This document shows positions 16,949 to 26,659 of a stretch of DNA of 64,000 bases, one piece after another. The notes below the pieces were generated by a model, which was given only the letters and a program-made list of their open reading frames with translations, searched no databases and was not told the DNA's origin. Numbering within the stretch: position 1 is the first letter of the stretch; each line of letters starts with the position of its first letter. The DNA comes from Bifidobacterium tissieri (lineage in GTDB: Bacteria; Actinomycetota; Actinomycetes; Actinomycetales; Bifidobacteriaceae): positions 123,415 through 187,414 of the forward strand of contig NZ_MWWV01000001.1 in assembly GCF_002259645.1 (NCBI RefSeq), read 5' to 3'. The position numbers and the translations under genes were made by a program.

Positions 16949-17392
16949 ATGGCATCACTGCTGCAGGGTTTTGAAGAGGTCCGTCTGGTCAAGCCGGTCG
17001 GCAAGATCGTGATGACGGTGACCGATAACGCCGTACGGTTCAACAAGGCCACGGCCGTGGTGCTTGGCTACCCGGCATTCGTGAAGGTGCTGATCAATGA
17101 ACGCACCAAGCAGATCGCCATCACCCCGACCACCGCCAAGGCGGATAACGGCATCAAGTTCAGCAAGGGCGAAGGTAAGCAGACCGCGTCGATCACCGTG
17201 CGTGACGCCGCCGTGGTGGAGGCCATCAAGCAGTTCTTCGAGATCGCCGAGGTTCCGGAAGATCAGGTCGCCTACCAGTCCGTGCTGGGTGAGTCCCATC
17301 CGAACGACAAGGCCGTGATCTTCGACGCCACCAAGGCCGAAGCCGGCGTGATGAAGCGCCGCGGTCGCAAGAAGACCGTCGCCACCGCCTGA
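16949..17392 (+). CDS. Conserved hypothetical protein (147 aa)
   Basis: The product begins MASLLQGFEEVRLVKP, is rich in Lys/Ala/Val, has a central ITPTTAKADNGIKFSKGEGK segment and ends in a basic tail MKRRGRKKTVATA. I recognise no functional domain; the length and basic C-terminus would fit a nucleic-acid-associated protein, but that is only a possibility. AAGGAG 8 nt before the ATG at 16949 fixes the start. A TTGACA hexamer at 16904-16909 is a likely -35 box. Codon use is typical of highly expressed bifidobacterial genes, and a strong terminator follows. It is divergent from the peptide-modification cluster. Confidence 0.75.
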   Translation: MASLLQGFEEVRLVKPVGKIVMTVTDNAVRFNKATAVVLGYPAFVKVLINERTKQIAITPTTAKADNGIKFSKGEGKQTASITVRDAAVVEAIKQFFEIAEVPEDQVAYQSVLGESHPNDKAVIFDATKAEAGVMKRRGRKKTVATA

Positions 17393-17419
17393 TCACCTGC
17401 TCCCCCCTGTGTACACACG

Positions 17420-17459
17420 CCTTCCGGAGAACGCCGAACCCGCTCTCCGGAAGGTTTTT
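17420..17459 (+). terminator. Rho-independent terminator
   Basis: A perfect 11-bp stem (CCTTCCGGAGA / TCTCCGGAAGG, 13-nt loop) is followed by TTTTT. A second G/C hairpin (CCTGCCGG / CCGGCAGG, 17465-17487) follows immediately. Confidence 0.88.
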
Positions 17460-17507
17460 CATTACCTGCCGGAAGAGCGCCGGCAGGACGACCGAGGGAC
17501 GATAGGC

Positions 17508-17547
17508 TGTTTATAATGTTTTATATTCTTTTATAAACTTTTATATT
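17508..17547 (+). promoter_or_regulatory. Four 10-bp-phased TTTTATA repeats before the AAA ATPase gene
   Basis: GTTTATA, TTTTATA, TTTTATA and TTTTATA begin at 17508, 17518, 17528 and 17538, exactly one helical turn apart and ending 11 bp before the start codon. The tract is far more AT-rich than its surroundings. It probably contains the promoter -10 and may be an iterated binding site or intrinsically bent DNA. Confidence 0.6.
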
Positions 17548-17558
17548 TGGGAGCAGCC

Positions 17559-18713
17559 ATGCCGAAGTCTAGGATCACCAATCCGTTCAAACCGAGTGCC
17601 GGCCATCTCCCGCCGGTCCTGATCGGACGCGACATCATTCTTGACGACTTCCAGGAGGGACTCGACAACGGGTCCGGCGCCCCCGGCCGCCTTATGCGCA
17701 TCACCGGAGCCAGAGGTACCGGGAAAACCGTCATGCTTACGGAATTCCGCCGCATGGCCGAACAGCAGGGCTGGCAGACCATCAGTGAAACTGCATCCAA
17801 AGGCATGGCCCAACGCTTACTGGAAAAGCTGCGACCCAAGAAGGGAAATCTCAGTTTCTCATTTGAACCGTCCATTAGCGTAATGAGCATGGGCGGCAGT
17901 TTGGGCGGTGTTCATTACGAGCAATCCCGTATGCCGTTAACGCTGCGAGAAGCCATGAGCGAGCGTCTGGATGTATTGGAGAAACGTGGCAACGGACTCT
18001 TGGTGACCATCGATGAAGCCCAGGCGGCGGACCGGGATGACATGGTCGCCATCGCCACGACCGTACAGCATTTGACCAGTGAAGACCGCAATATCGCTTT
18101 TGTGTTCGCCGGTCTTCCTTCGATGGCTTCAAAATGGTTGAACGACGATGTCATGACATTCCTGCGTCGGGCGCAACCGGAACGGCTGGGAGATGTCCCG
18201 CTGACGGATGTTTCCCAAGCCTTCACCGATACCTTCACCAGCACTGGAATGCTTCTCGAAGGCGAAGCTCTGAGCCACGCCACGCATGCGACCGCTGGAT
18301 ATCCGTTCATGATCCAATTGGTGGGATACCACATTTGGCGAGTTGCCAAACGCCGTCATCAACAGGAGGATTCCATCACGGTAACAATCGAGGATGCCGA
18401 GACCGGAGTCCGAGACGCTCTCAGCAGGTTAGGCGATACCGTGCATGGTCCGGAGTTGGATGGGCTCTCTCCCATTGACAAAACATACCTGCTGGCAATG
18501 GCCCAGGACGACGGACCGTCCTCGACTGCAGCGATCGCCAATCGTATGGGAAAAGACGCGCAATACGCCAACATGTATCGAATGCGACTTATCGAAGCAC
18601 AGGTGATCGAAGAACGCGGATACGGAAAAGTTGATTTTGCCATACCGTATCTTCGAGAGTATTTGCGGGAGCACGCCGCGTATATTCGCATGGCCGGTGG
18701 CATCACGGATTAG
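17559..18713 (+). CDS. AAA-family ATP-binding protein (Orc1/Cdc6-like)
   Basis: A 384-aa STAND/AAA-type ATPase. Walker A GARGTGKT is at residues 50-57, Walker B in LLVTIDEAQ at about 149-157, sensor-like FVFAGLP near 181, and a winged-helix-like C-terminus (LSPIDKTYLLAMAQ...SSTAAIANRMGK). GGGAG 5 nt before the ATG at 17559 supports this start over a TTG four codons earlier. The family is widespread in actinobacteria with unclear roles and often occurs on mobile or variable regions. Phased AT repeats directly upstream suggest its own regulation. A poly-C/poly-A tract follows without a clear hairpin. Confidence 0.8.
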   Translation: MPKSRITNPFKPSAGHLPPVLIGRDIILDDFQEGLDNGSGAPGRLMRITGARGTGKTVMLTEFRRMAEQQGWQTISETASKGMAQRLLEKLRPKKGNLSFSFEPSISVMSMGGSLGGVHYEQSRMPLTLREAMSERLDVLEKRGNGLLVTIDEAQAADRDDMVAIATTVQHLTSEDRNIAFVFAGLPSMASKWLNDDVMTFLRRAQPERLGDVPLTDVSQAFTDTFTSTGMLLEGEALSHATHATAGYPFMIQLVGYHIWRVAKRRHQQEDSITVTIEDAETGVRDALSRLGDTVHGPELDGLSPIDKTYLLAMAQDDGPSSTAAIANRMGKDAQYANMYRMRLIEAQVIEERGYGKVDFAIPYLREYLREHAAYIRMAGGITD

Positions 18714-18751
18714 GGTTCGCCCCCCCAAAAAAACCGCTTTCGTGGTGTTAT

Positions 18752-18777
18752 ACGTGCGTTGCTATACTCGCACGTAG
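18752..18777. promoter_or_regulatory. Inverted repeat and -10-like box upstream of the polymerase gene
   Basis: An 8-bp perfect inverted repeat (TACGTGCG / CGCACGTA) encloses TTGCTATACT, which contains a TATACT -10-like hexamer. An operator overlapping the promoter of the gene at 18843 is plausible. Confidence 0.4.
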
Positions 18778-18842
18778 CAAGGCGTCCGCCGGGATCAGGT
18801 GGGTATCGCAATATCACGTCACGAATTACAGGGGCTCCTCCC

Positions 18843-20264
18843 ATGCCGTTTTCCATCATCATCCGGGACAGATCCGACTATCTGTTTTACCTCGCGCTGG
18901 CGATGCTTCCGGTGGATGGCACGGTGATCGGCGTGTACATGCCGTTCTGGACCCCGATCAGCCCGTGGCTGTTCCTGCTGTATGCAGCGGTGAATTGGCG
19001 GAGCGTGCTGCCCGATTCGTTGATGATCGACTCGTCCGGTGATGACTCTGATACGGCAGAATCCATCAAGGATACCGGTGCGAACGCCATCCCCGATATG
19101 ATCCTCAACGCATGGTCCCGACTGCGGATGATGGTCGAACGCAACCCGTCTCCCACCGCAGCGGCGATCATCATCATTGGGTGCTCCTGCGTGGGCTGGA
19201 TCACCACGGGGATCCACCCCACACAGGCCCTGAACTCGCTGCTTGCGATCGCCGCGGCGGTATCGTGTGCGCTGTCCTTGCGGATCGCGATTCAGCGAAA
19301 GCGTCTCCCCTGGCGGCCCATGATCAATATTCTTCTGGCCGTGTATTGGCTCGCATTCGCGGTTGGCGTGATACAGCGCGTGGCCGTGTCCTTGGATATC
19401 ACCGTGATCCGCGATTATTTCAGCCATCTCATGAGCCGTGAATACATCACCGCCGATTCCAAGTGGGGTGGGAATCGTCCGCAGTTCCTGTTCGCCGAGC
19501 CGAGTTATATCGGCATGCATCTGTTCGGTGTGCTGTTGCCGTTGTATTGGCTGCTGCGTCGGCGGGCACCGGATCTGGCCTACAACCTTGCGGCGCTGAT
19601 CATCACGTTTGCGGTGGGCGCGGTGGTCATGGGAGCGGGAACACGCATTGTGCTGGATTCCCTGGTCGCACTGATGTTGGTGATTGTGATGTCGACTGCC
19701 TGGAGGCAACGAGATGCGATGAAACGTGGCCTCCTGCGACTTTTCGGCACGGTCGCGCTGGGGATCCTAGCCGTGGCGCTGAACAGTCGTCTGTCGTCGA
19801 TCGCCTCGAACGGGGCGGCCGGTGATGGGTCGTTCTTCGCTCGCATCTGGCAGTCTCTTGGCGTGCTGTGCAGCATGGCACAGCATCCGGCGAACCTGCT
19901 GTTCGGTTTCGGCGCCGGCAACCTGTCCGACGCCACGCACCTCGGTGCCGAGACCGCCGTTCACGCATTGCGATCCTGGGAGTTTGACCCCACGAAAGCC
20001 GATCAATGGTACGCCGGCATCAATCCCGATTCCATGTTCACCATGAGCGCCTACACGAGTTTCCTCGGCGAGTTCGGCGTCATCGGTTTTGCCGCTCTGG
20101 TGGCGCTGATCATCGAACGCATAACCCACGCCCACGCCTGGAACAAGACCACCGTCTGCTGGCTGCTGCTCGTCGCCTACCTCTACGTCCAGTTCGAGGG
20201 ATATGCCTTCTACGCCCTCCCACTGCTTCTGTGGGGATGCGGCAAACAACCGCATCTCGATTAG
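18843..20264 (+). CDS. O-antigen ligase/polymerase-like membrane protein (Wzy-type)
   Basis: A 473-aa polytopic membrane protein with about ten to twelve hydrophobic segments and a large extracytoplasmic loop. The late region (GFGAGNLSD ... INPDSMFTMSAYTSFLGEFGVIGF) has the His/Arg-poor, Asn-Ser-rich loop followed by the EFGVIG membrane entry typical of Wzy/O-antigen-ligase proteins. It would polymerise lipid-linked repeat units at the outer face. AGGGG precedes the ATG at 18843. It is separated from the main polysaccharide operon, which has its own polymerase at 30175. Its final 90 bp recur, 93% identical, at 21547-21636. Confidence 0.75.
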   Translation: MPFSIIIRDRSDYLFYLALAMLPVDGTVIGVYMPFWTPISPWLFLLYAAVNWRSVLPDSLMIDSSGDDSDTAESIKDTGANAIPDMILNAWSRLRMMVERNPSPTAAAIIIIGCSCVGWITTGIHPTQALNSLLAIAAAVSCALSLRIAIQRKRLPWRPMINILLAVYWLAFAVGVIQRVAVSLDITVIRDYFSHLMSREYITADSKWGGNRPQFLFAEPSYIGMHLFGVLLPLYWLLRRRAPDLAYNLAALIITFAVGAVVMGAGTRIVLDSLVALMLVIVMSTAWRQRDAMKRGLLRLFGTVALGILAVALNSRLSSIASNGAAGDGSFFARIWQSLGVLCSMAQHPANLLFGFGAGNLSDATHLGAETAVHALRSWEFDPTKADQWYAGINPDSMFTMSAYTSFLGEFGVIGFAALVALIIERITHAHAWNKTTVCWLLLVAYLYVQFEGYAFYALPLLLWGCGKQPHLD

Positions 20265-20297
20265 GAGCTTCACACGGTATTCCAGCTCCGCAAAAAA

Positions 20298-20361
20298 TTG
20301 CGAATATTTCGTTTATGTGCCATACTGGGCATATCTATTCATCCACTGCGGAATATTCAAG
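20298..20361. promoter_or_regulatory. Probable operator region of the toxin-antitoxin pair
   Basis: Two related AT-rich words, TTGCGAATATTTCG (20298-20311) and TGCGGAATATTCAAG (20347-20361), lie upstream of the antitoxin gene with the inverted repeat ATGTGCCAT...CATAT between them. Antitoxins of this HTH type commonly bind such sites to repress their own operon; binding here is inferred. Confidence 0.35.
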
Positions 20362-20377
20362 ACGAAAGAAGGGCGGT

Positions 20378-20902
20378 ATGGGGACACGTAGCATTTCCAA
20401 GGATTCCACGACATACTTGCCCAACACGGAAGACCGCAGACAACTCATCGACATCAAAGAAGCACTGTCCAGCTTGACGGAGGACTCACAGGGAACCATC
20501 GACCACAAGTTTGATGAGATGGCTTCACAGAAGGACTTTCCCGTGGCCTCGCTCAAGGTGCCCGGAGAGCCGGATCGCCCGCTCACCCCGGAGCTCGCAG
20601 ACATTCTGATGAAAGTCGCCGACCAGCTGTCACGCGGCAGAGCCGTTTTTGTCGCCCCATATGACACCAGTCTCACCACGCAGGATGCGGCGGATTTTCT
20701 AGGGGTGTCACGCCCTACTTTGGTAAAACTGCTGGAACGGGGAGAGATTCCATTCGAGAAGGTGGGGCGCCATCGTCGTGTCACACTCGCCGATCTGCAG
20801 CAGTACGCAGAGGCACGACACCGCGAAAACGTGAACACGTTCGACGACCTCGCTGCGGACGAAAATCCGCAAGCTACACTCGATAATCCTCTAGCATCGT
20901 AA
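20378..20902 (+). CDS. Excisionase-family (HTH_17) antitoxin
   Basis: A 174-aa protein. The C-terminal half carries an excisionase/MerR-type helix-turn-helix: LTTQDAADFLGVSRPTLVKL followed by LERGEIPFEKVGRHRRVTLADLQQY. The N-terminal half is a dimerisation or toxin-binding region without recognisable motifs. AAGGG lies before the ATG at 20378. The PIN-domain gene starts 34 bp downstream, the arrangement of an excisionase-like antitoxin with a PIN toxin. The pair lies between two copies of the polymerase gene's 3' end, so it probably arrived by recombination. Confidence 0.85.
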   Translation: MGTRSISKDSTTYLPNTEDRRQLIDIKEALSSLTEDSQGTIDHKFDEMASQKDFPVASLKVPGEPDRPLTPELADILMKVADQLSRGRAVFVAPYDTSLTTQDAADFLGVSRPTLVKLLERGEIPFEKVGRHRRVTLADLQQYAEARHRENVNTFDDLAADENPQATLDNPLAS

Positions 20903-20936
20903 CGGTTCGCCTATCGACATTAAGGAAGCAGCAGTC

Positions 20937-21503
20937 ATGAGCTTTCCCGTATTTTTCGATACATGCACTATCTACGGCGAAATCGTCAACGATCTCATCC
21001 TCCGCCTTGCGGAAGAACGATTCTTTACTCCGTACTGGTCGGAAGGAGTACTTTCCGAGTTACACAAGAACTTGGTGCCGCGAGTCGGAAAGAGACGAGC
21101 CGATAGACGTATTTATGCCATGACTGCTGCTTTCCCCGATGCTACTATAACCGGCTACGAAAATCTTATACAGAAAATGACCTGCGACGAAAAAGATCGG
21201 CACGTCCTCGCCGCAGCCGATCACTCCCCCGCACAGACTTTGGTGACGTTCAATCTTAAAGATTTCCCGAAATCATCCACCGAACCGCTCGACATCGAGA
21301 CCAAGCATCCAGATGATTTCCTACTCGATGTGTTCGATCTCGCCCCAGGTCGCGTTGCAGGGATTTGCCATGCCGCTCTTCTGAGCTACAAGGAATATCC
21401 TCAGACCCCGGAAGATTATGTATTTATGCTACAACAGTCCGGCCTACCGTACTTCTCCCGAATCCTCTACCCTGCTTTAGCCGCACTGAACGAACAGTGG
21501 TAA
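20937..21503 (+). CDS. PIN-domain ribonuclease toxin
   Basis: A 188-aa PIN protein. Metal-binding acidic residues are visible at the expected positions: Asp in FFDTCTIYG (residue 8), Glu in GVLSELHKN (about 41), Asp in CDEKDRHVLAAA (about 86), and the late TFNLKDFP segment. It would cleave RNA when not bound by its antitoxin. A good ribosome site (AAGGAAG) precedes the ATG. The gene follows its antitoxin directly and is followed by a relict polymerase tail rather than a normal gene, consistent with insertion. Confidence 0.87.
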   Translation: MSFPVFFDTCTIYGEIVNDLILRLAEERFFTPYWSEGVLSELHKNLVPRVGKRRADRRIYAMTAAFPDATITGYENLIQKMTCDEKDRHVLAAADHSPAQTLVTFNLKDFPKSSTEPLDIETKHPDDFLLDVFDLAPGRVAGICHAALLSYKEYPQTPEDYVFMLQQSGLPYFSRILYPALAALNEQW

Positions 21504-21546
21504 GTCTCCGCTTAGATCTCCTACCGACAGCGGTCATTCCATGAGC

Positions 21547-21636
21547 GCCTGCCTCTACGTCCAGTTCGAGGGATATGCCTTCTACGTCATCCCACTGCTC
21601 CTGTGTGGATGCGGCAAACAACCGCGTCTCGATTAG
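21547..21636 (+). pseudogene. Relict 3' end of a polymerase gene (copy of 20175-20264)
   Basis: These 90 bp match the last 90 bp of the Wzy-like gene with six mismatches and no gaps, including the stop codon. No upstream coding part remains. It is the stump of another polymerase allele or of the original gene displaced by the polymerase-toxin-antitoxin segment. The remaining 21637-22011 gap shows no gene; it contains the rmlB promoter near 21999. Confidence 0.85.
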
Positions 21637-21975
21637 CCATCATGCGGCAGAACCGTATGTATCGCTCCACACGGCACAAATCTCGCTAAGTTCTGCACAA
21701 TACAGCGATACATCATTCTCACCATCAAGCATGGTGCTATACAAAACCACGGACAATCGATCCGGAACCCAGAGAGCGTATTCTGCTCGGGCCTACTGAA
21801 TGATGCATAAACCGAACAATACCCCCTGTTCACCCATGGAAGAACGGGTGTATTCCATTTAACCCCCTCTCACTTTAAGGAAGTTTTCCCTCTACCCACT
21901 TCAAACTGACAATAATCAGAAAATCAAGGCAACAAACAGCAGATTACACAAACCCCCGTCATACGGAATGAATGA

Positions 21976-23034
<1,059 letters not shown>

Positions 23035-23042
23035 GATCGATC

Positions 23043-24509
23043 ATGGGTTTTGCGTTTGAAAAGGAATTGAAGGTCACGGAAACGAATATTCCGGGACTGC
23101 TGGTGTTCGATCTGCCGGTACACGGCGATTCGCGCGGTTGGTTCAAGGAGAACTGGCAGCGTGCGAAGATGACCGCGCTGGGTCTGCCGGATTTCGGTCC
23201 GGTGCAGAACAACATCAGTTTCAATGCGACGAAGGGCGTGACTCGAGGCATCCATGCGGAGCCGTGGGACAAGTACATTTCGATCGCGTCGGGCGAGATC
23301 TTTGGCGCATGGGTGGATCTACGTCCGGGCGAGAGCTTCGGACAGGTGTTCACAACCCGTCTGGATCCGAGTCGTGCGATCTATGTGCCGCGCGGCGTGG
23401 GCAACAGCTTCCAGGCGCTCGAGGACGGCACGGTGTACACGTATCTGGTCAATGCGTATTGGAGTCTTGAGCAGAAGAAGACGTACACGTTCGTGAATCT
23501 CGCAGATCCCGAGCTGGGTATTCAGTGGCCGATCCCGTTGGAGGAGTCGGAGCGTTCCGAGGCCGATCTGCATCATCCGATGCTCAAGGACGCCAAGCCG
23601 ATGGCTCCCCGTCGCACGCTGGTGACCGGCGCGAACGGACAGCTGGGTTGTGCGATTCGCGCGTACGTTGACGAGCATGATCTGCAGGGCTTCGAGTTCA
23701 CGGACATCGATGAGTTTGATTTCTCCGATCCTGCCGCCTACGAGCGCTATGACTGGAGCCTGTACGGCACGATCATCAACGCGGGCGCGTATACGGCCGT
23801 GGATAAGGCGGAGACTCCGGAAGGCCGTGTAGCCGCGTGGAAGGCGAACGCTCAGGGCCCCGCCTTGCTGGCCAAGATCGCCACCGAACATCGTCTCACG
23901 CTGGTGCATATCAGTTCGGATTATGTGTTCGACGGCACGGTTGAGGAGCACACCGAATCTGAACCGTTTGCTCCGCTGGGAGTGTACGGACAGACCAAGG
24001 CTGCGGGAGACATCGCCGTGGCGAACACCCCCAAGCATTACATCCTGCGTTCAAGCTGGGTGATCGGGGCAGGTCATAACTTCGTCAAGACCATGATGAT
24101 GCTGTCCAACCGCGTTGCCGATCCTGATGACAAACTTAAGCAAGTGACCGTGGTCAACGACCAGTATGGGCGTCTTACGTTTACCACGGATATGGCCGAG
24201 GCGATCTTCCATCTGCTCGATACACGTGCCCCGTATGGTACGTACAACCTCACCGGTTCCGGCAATGTCAAATCCTGGGCAGAGATCGCCACAACCGTGT
24301 TCGAGCAGACCAATGGCAACGGCGACAAGGTCAGTCCTATCAGCACCGATGAGTACTTCGCAAACGCGAAGGCCCCGGTTAGTCCTCGTCCTACGCACAG
24401 TGCCCTTGATCTCAGCAAGATCAGCGCCTCCAGCTTCACGCCCGCAGACTGGGAGCAGACACTCAAGGCATATGTGGTCAAAGAACTCGACTCGAGAGCC
24501 ACCAAGTAA
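23043..24509 (+). CDS. rmlCD (rfbCD): Bifunctional dTDP-4-dehydrorhamnose 3,5-epimerase/reductase
   Basis: Last two steps of dTDP-L-rhamnose synthesis in one 488-aa chain. Residues 1-190 are the cupin epimerase (GVTRGIHAEPWDKYISI with the catalytic His, and VPRGVGNSFQAL). Residues from about 195 are the SDR reductase: TGANGQLG for NAD(P), ISSDYVFDG and YGQTKAAGD with the YxxxK motif. The fusion is known in Bifidobacterium and related actinobacteria. It lies between rmlB and rmlA with short gaps, so the three form one transcription unit. Confidence 0.95.
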   Translation: MGFAFEKELKVTETNIPGLLVFDLPVHGDSRGWFKENWQRAKMTALGLPDFGPVQNNISFNATKGVTRGIHAEPWDKYISIASGEIFGAWVDLRPGESFGQVFTTRLDPSRAIYVPRGVGNSFQALEDGTVYTYLVNAYWSLEQKKTYTFVNLADPELGIQWPIPLEESERSEADLHHPMLKDAKPMAPRRTLVTGANGQLGCAIRAYVDEHDLQGFEFTDIDEFDFSDPAAYERYDWSLYGTIINAGAYTAVDKAETPEGRVAAWKANAQGPALLAKIATEHRLTLVHISSDYVFDGTVEEHTESEPFAPLGVYGQTKAAGDIAVANTPKHYILRSSWVIGAGHNFVKTMMMLSNRVADPDDKLKQVTVVNDQYGRLTFTTDMAEAIFHLLDTRAPYGTYNLTGSGNVKSWAEIATTVFEQTNGNGDKVSPISTDEYFANAKAPVSPRPTHSALDLSKISASSFTPADWEQTLKAYVVKELDSRATK

Positions 24510-24557
24510 CTCGAATCCGTACGAGACATGACTAGAAACGAAAGAAAAGGAAGAACC

Positions 24558-25466
24558 ATGAGGGGTATTATCCTTGCCGGAGGCTCGGGTACGCGTCTGT
24601 ACCCGTTGACGACGGTGACGTCGAAGCAGCTGCTGCCGGTGTACGACAAGCCGATGATCTATTATCCGCTGAGCGTGCTGATGATGGCGGGCATCCGTGA
24701 CATTCTAGTGATTTCCACGCCGCACGATCTGCCGAATTTCGAGCGTCTGCTGGGTGATGGTTCGCGATATGGCGTACATCTTTCCTATAAGGTGCAGCCG
24801 TCGCCGGATGGCCTAGCACAGGCGTTCATCCTCGGCGAGGAGTTCATCGACGGCGAGCCGTGCGCACTGGTGCTGGGCGACAACATCTTCTACGGCAACG
24901 GTTTGGGCCGCACACTGCGTGCCGCAGTGCGCGACGCCGAATCAGGCAAGGGCTCTACGGTGTTCGGCTACTATGTGGACGATCCCGAACGGTATGGCGT
25001 GGTCGAGTTCGACGAAAACCGCAAGGCCGTGTCGATCGAGGAGAAGCCAGAGCATCCGGCGAGCAACTATGCAGTGACCGGCCTGTATTTCTACGACAAT
25101 CGTGTGACTGAATTCGCCAAGCAGGTGAAACCGTCAGCGCGCGGCGAACTGGAGATCACGGACCTGAACAAGATGTATCTCGAAGACGGCACGTTGCGTG
25201 TACGTACGCTCGGCCGCGGCTATGCCTGGCTGGACACTGGAACCATGGATTCGCTGTACGAGGCTGGTGAATTTGTGCGCACGGTACAGCGCGCGCAGAC
25301 CCTGCCGATCGCCGTGGTGGAGGAGATCGCCTTCCAGAACGGTTGGATCGATGCGGAAACGTTGATGGACTCCGCTGAAAAATATGGCAAGAGCCCCTAT
25401 GGCCAGCATCTCAAGGATGTGGCCGAAGGTCGCATCGCCCTCAAACGCTACGACAGCGAAGGGTAG
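24558..25466 (+). CDS. rmlA (rfbA): Glucose-1-phosphate thymidylyltransferase
   Basis: First step of dTDP-L-rhamnose synthesis: dTTP + glucose-1-phosphate to dTDP-glucose. The 302-aa protein begins [18 protein letters not shown], the nucleotide-binding signature, followed by [26 protein letters not shown] with the metal Asp, and [29 protein letters not shown] lies before the ATG at 24558. It ends the rml operon; a long hairpin follows. Confidence 0.96.
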   Translation: MRGIILAGGSGTRLYPLTTVTSKQLLPVYDKPMIYYPLSVLMMAGIRDILVISTPHDLPNFERLLGDGSRYGVHLSYKVQPSPDGLAQAFILGEEFIDGEPCALVLGDNIFYGNGLGRTLRAAVRDAESGKGSTVFGYYVDDPERYGVVEFDENRKAVSIEEKPEHPASNYAVTGLYFYDNRVTEFAKQVKPSARGELEITDLNKMYLEDGTLRVRTLGRGYAWLDTGTMDSLYEAGEFVRTVQRAQTLPIAVVEEIAFQNGWIDAETLMDSAEKYGKSPYGQHLKDVAEGRIALKRYDSEG

Positions 25467-25472
25467 AGTACA

Positions 25473-25516
25473 GAGATCGACTGTTAGAGGAACCCCTCTC
25501 TCTAACGGTCGATCTC
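25473..25516 (+). terminator. Long hairpin after rmlA
   Basis: An approximately 17-bp imperfect stem (GAGATCGACTGTTAGAGG pairing with CTCTCTAACGGTCGATCTC) lies 6 bp after the rmlA stop. There is no strong T-run, but the position and stability fit an operon terminator. Confidence 0.7.
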
Positions 25517-25599
25517 CCATATCGTTGTAAAGTACTCAAGGCTCAGGAAAGTTGACTATTATGAGCTGTTATAGCAACAGCAACGACTGCGAGGGCAAT

Positions 25600-26211
25600 A
25601 TGGTGCTTACCGATGTGGATATTCGTCAACTCTTGAAGGAGAACAAGAACTTTATTTCTCCGTTTAACGAGCATAAGCTCAGTGCAGCATCGTATGATGT
25701 TTCCATTGGTTCTGTAGTTTACGAAATCGCGGTTACTGCAAATGTCGTCACATTGAATGATCAACCATCCATTGATAATGGATATACCAAAGTGGACCTT
25801 TCCGAAGGACTCATATTAAAGCCAGGACAGTACGTACTATGTCCGCTTGCAGAACAAATATCGCTTCCAGATAACGTAATCGCACGGGTCATGCCTCGTA
25901 CCAGATACACCCGAATGGGATTGCTACTTGCTCCGCAATACTGCAATCCCAGCTATTCCGGGACACTAAGCTTGGGTCTAAGAAATGCATCTCCCAATAA
26001 CGTAATGCTGGTTCCAGGCCTTTCCATCGGGCAACTTATTTTTGAACGGCTAGAACATCAGCCAAGTGAAAACAAACTGTATCGTAATCAGCCTGGCTCG
26101 TTCTATCAGGATGAGATAGAGTTCGTAGGAGCCAAGTTTGGAAATGAGCTCTCCGATGAAGCCAATCAGGTATACGAAGCCATGTTGCGCAAACTCTCAG
26201 GAGAGAACTAA
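25600..26211 (+). CDS. Dcd/dUTPase-fold protein lacking the catalytic glutamate
   Basis: A 203-aa relative of dCTP deaminase. The start MVLTDVDIRQLL and SAASYDVSIG match Dcd N-termini. The core is altered: the family RSSLxRLGL is here RTRYTRMGL, and the segment that normally reads (T/V)LE(L/F), carrying the catalytic Glu, reads SLGLRN, so Glu is replaced by Gly. The product may bind nucleotides without deaminating them; this is an inference. GAGGG 5 nt before the ATG at 25600 supports this start over 25561. It is more AT-rich than the rml genes. It is followed within a few bases by a membrane-protein gene and then a DUF1653 gene. Confidence 0.72.
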   Translation: MVLTDVDIRQLLKENKNFISPFNEHKLSAASYDVSIGSVVYEIAVTANVVTLNDQPSIDNGYTKVDLSEGLILKPGQYVLCPLAEQISLPDNVIARVMPRTRYTRMGLLLAPQYCNPSYSGTLSLGLRNASPNNVMLVPGLSIGQLIFERLEHQPSENKLYRNQPGSFYQDEIEFVGAKFGNELSDEANQVYEAMLRKLSGEN

Positions 26212-26214
26212 TAT

Positions 26215-26652
26215 ATGAGCGTAAAACTTGACAGACTAATCGACGATTTCGCTAGAGCTCATTTTGCGGATAAAGGATTAAAAGAAAATGTTTATGCTGC
26301 TCAGAAAAAGCTTGAGGAAGACATCATTGAAGAGATCTGTGAAGAGAAAAGTCAGGAAATCGCAGCACGCGCCAACCAAATAGAACAGCAAGAACAGGTA
26401 AAGGCACAATTCAGAGAACTAAAAGCTGTATATATACAGTGCATATTCCTCGCATTGTTGATTGGTCTACTCGGAAGCCACCTGTACGACCTTATGAAGT
26501 ATTGGCTTTATGACACAACTCCGGACGTTGATATCACCAGATTCGGCTTTGGACTCGTAATCACTTTGATCATTTGTATAATCGTATGCGTCTGGATGTT
26601 TGTCTCTCAAATTATTAAAGTGTATGAAATCTTTATCAGCAAGAAAGACTGA
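26215..26652 (+). CDS. Two-TM protein with N-terminal coiled coil
   Basis: A 145-aa protein. Residues 20-70 are highly charged and heptad-like ([19 protein letters not shown], then [17 protein letters not shown]), followed by hydrophobic segments at about 72-92 and 112-135 that predict a hairpin in the membrane. No family recognised. AGGAGAG precedes the ATG, which is 3 bp after the stop of the Dcd-like gene, so the two are translationally linked. Confidence 0.65.
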   Translation: MSVKLDRLIDDFARAHFADKGLKENVYAAQKKLEEDIIEEICEEKSQEIAARANQIEQQEQVKAQFRELKAVYIQCIFLALLIGLLGSHLYDLMKYWLYDTTPDVDITRFGFGLVITLIICIIVCVWMFVSQIIKVYEIFISKKD

Positions 26653-26659
26653 AATCACA

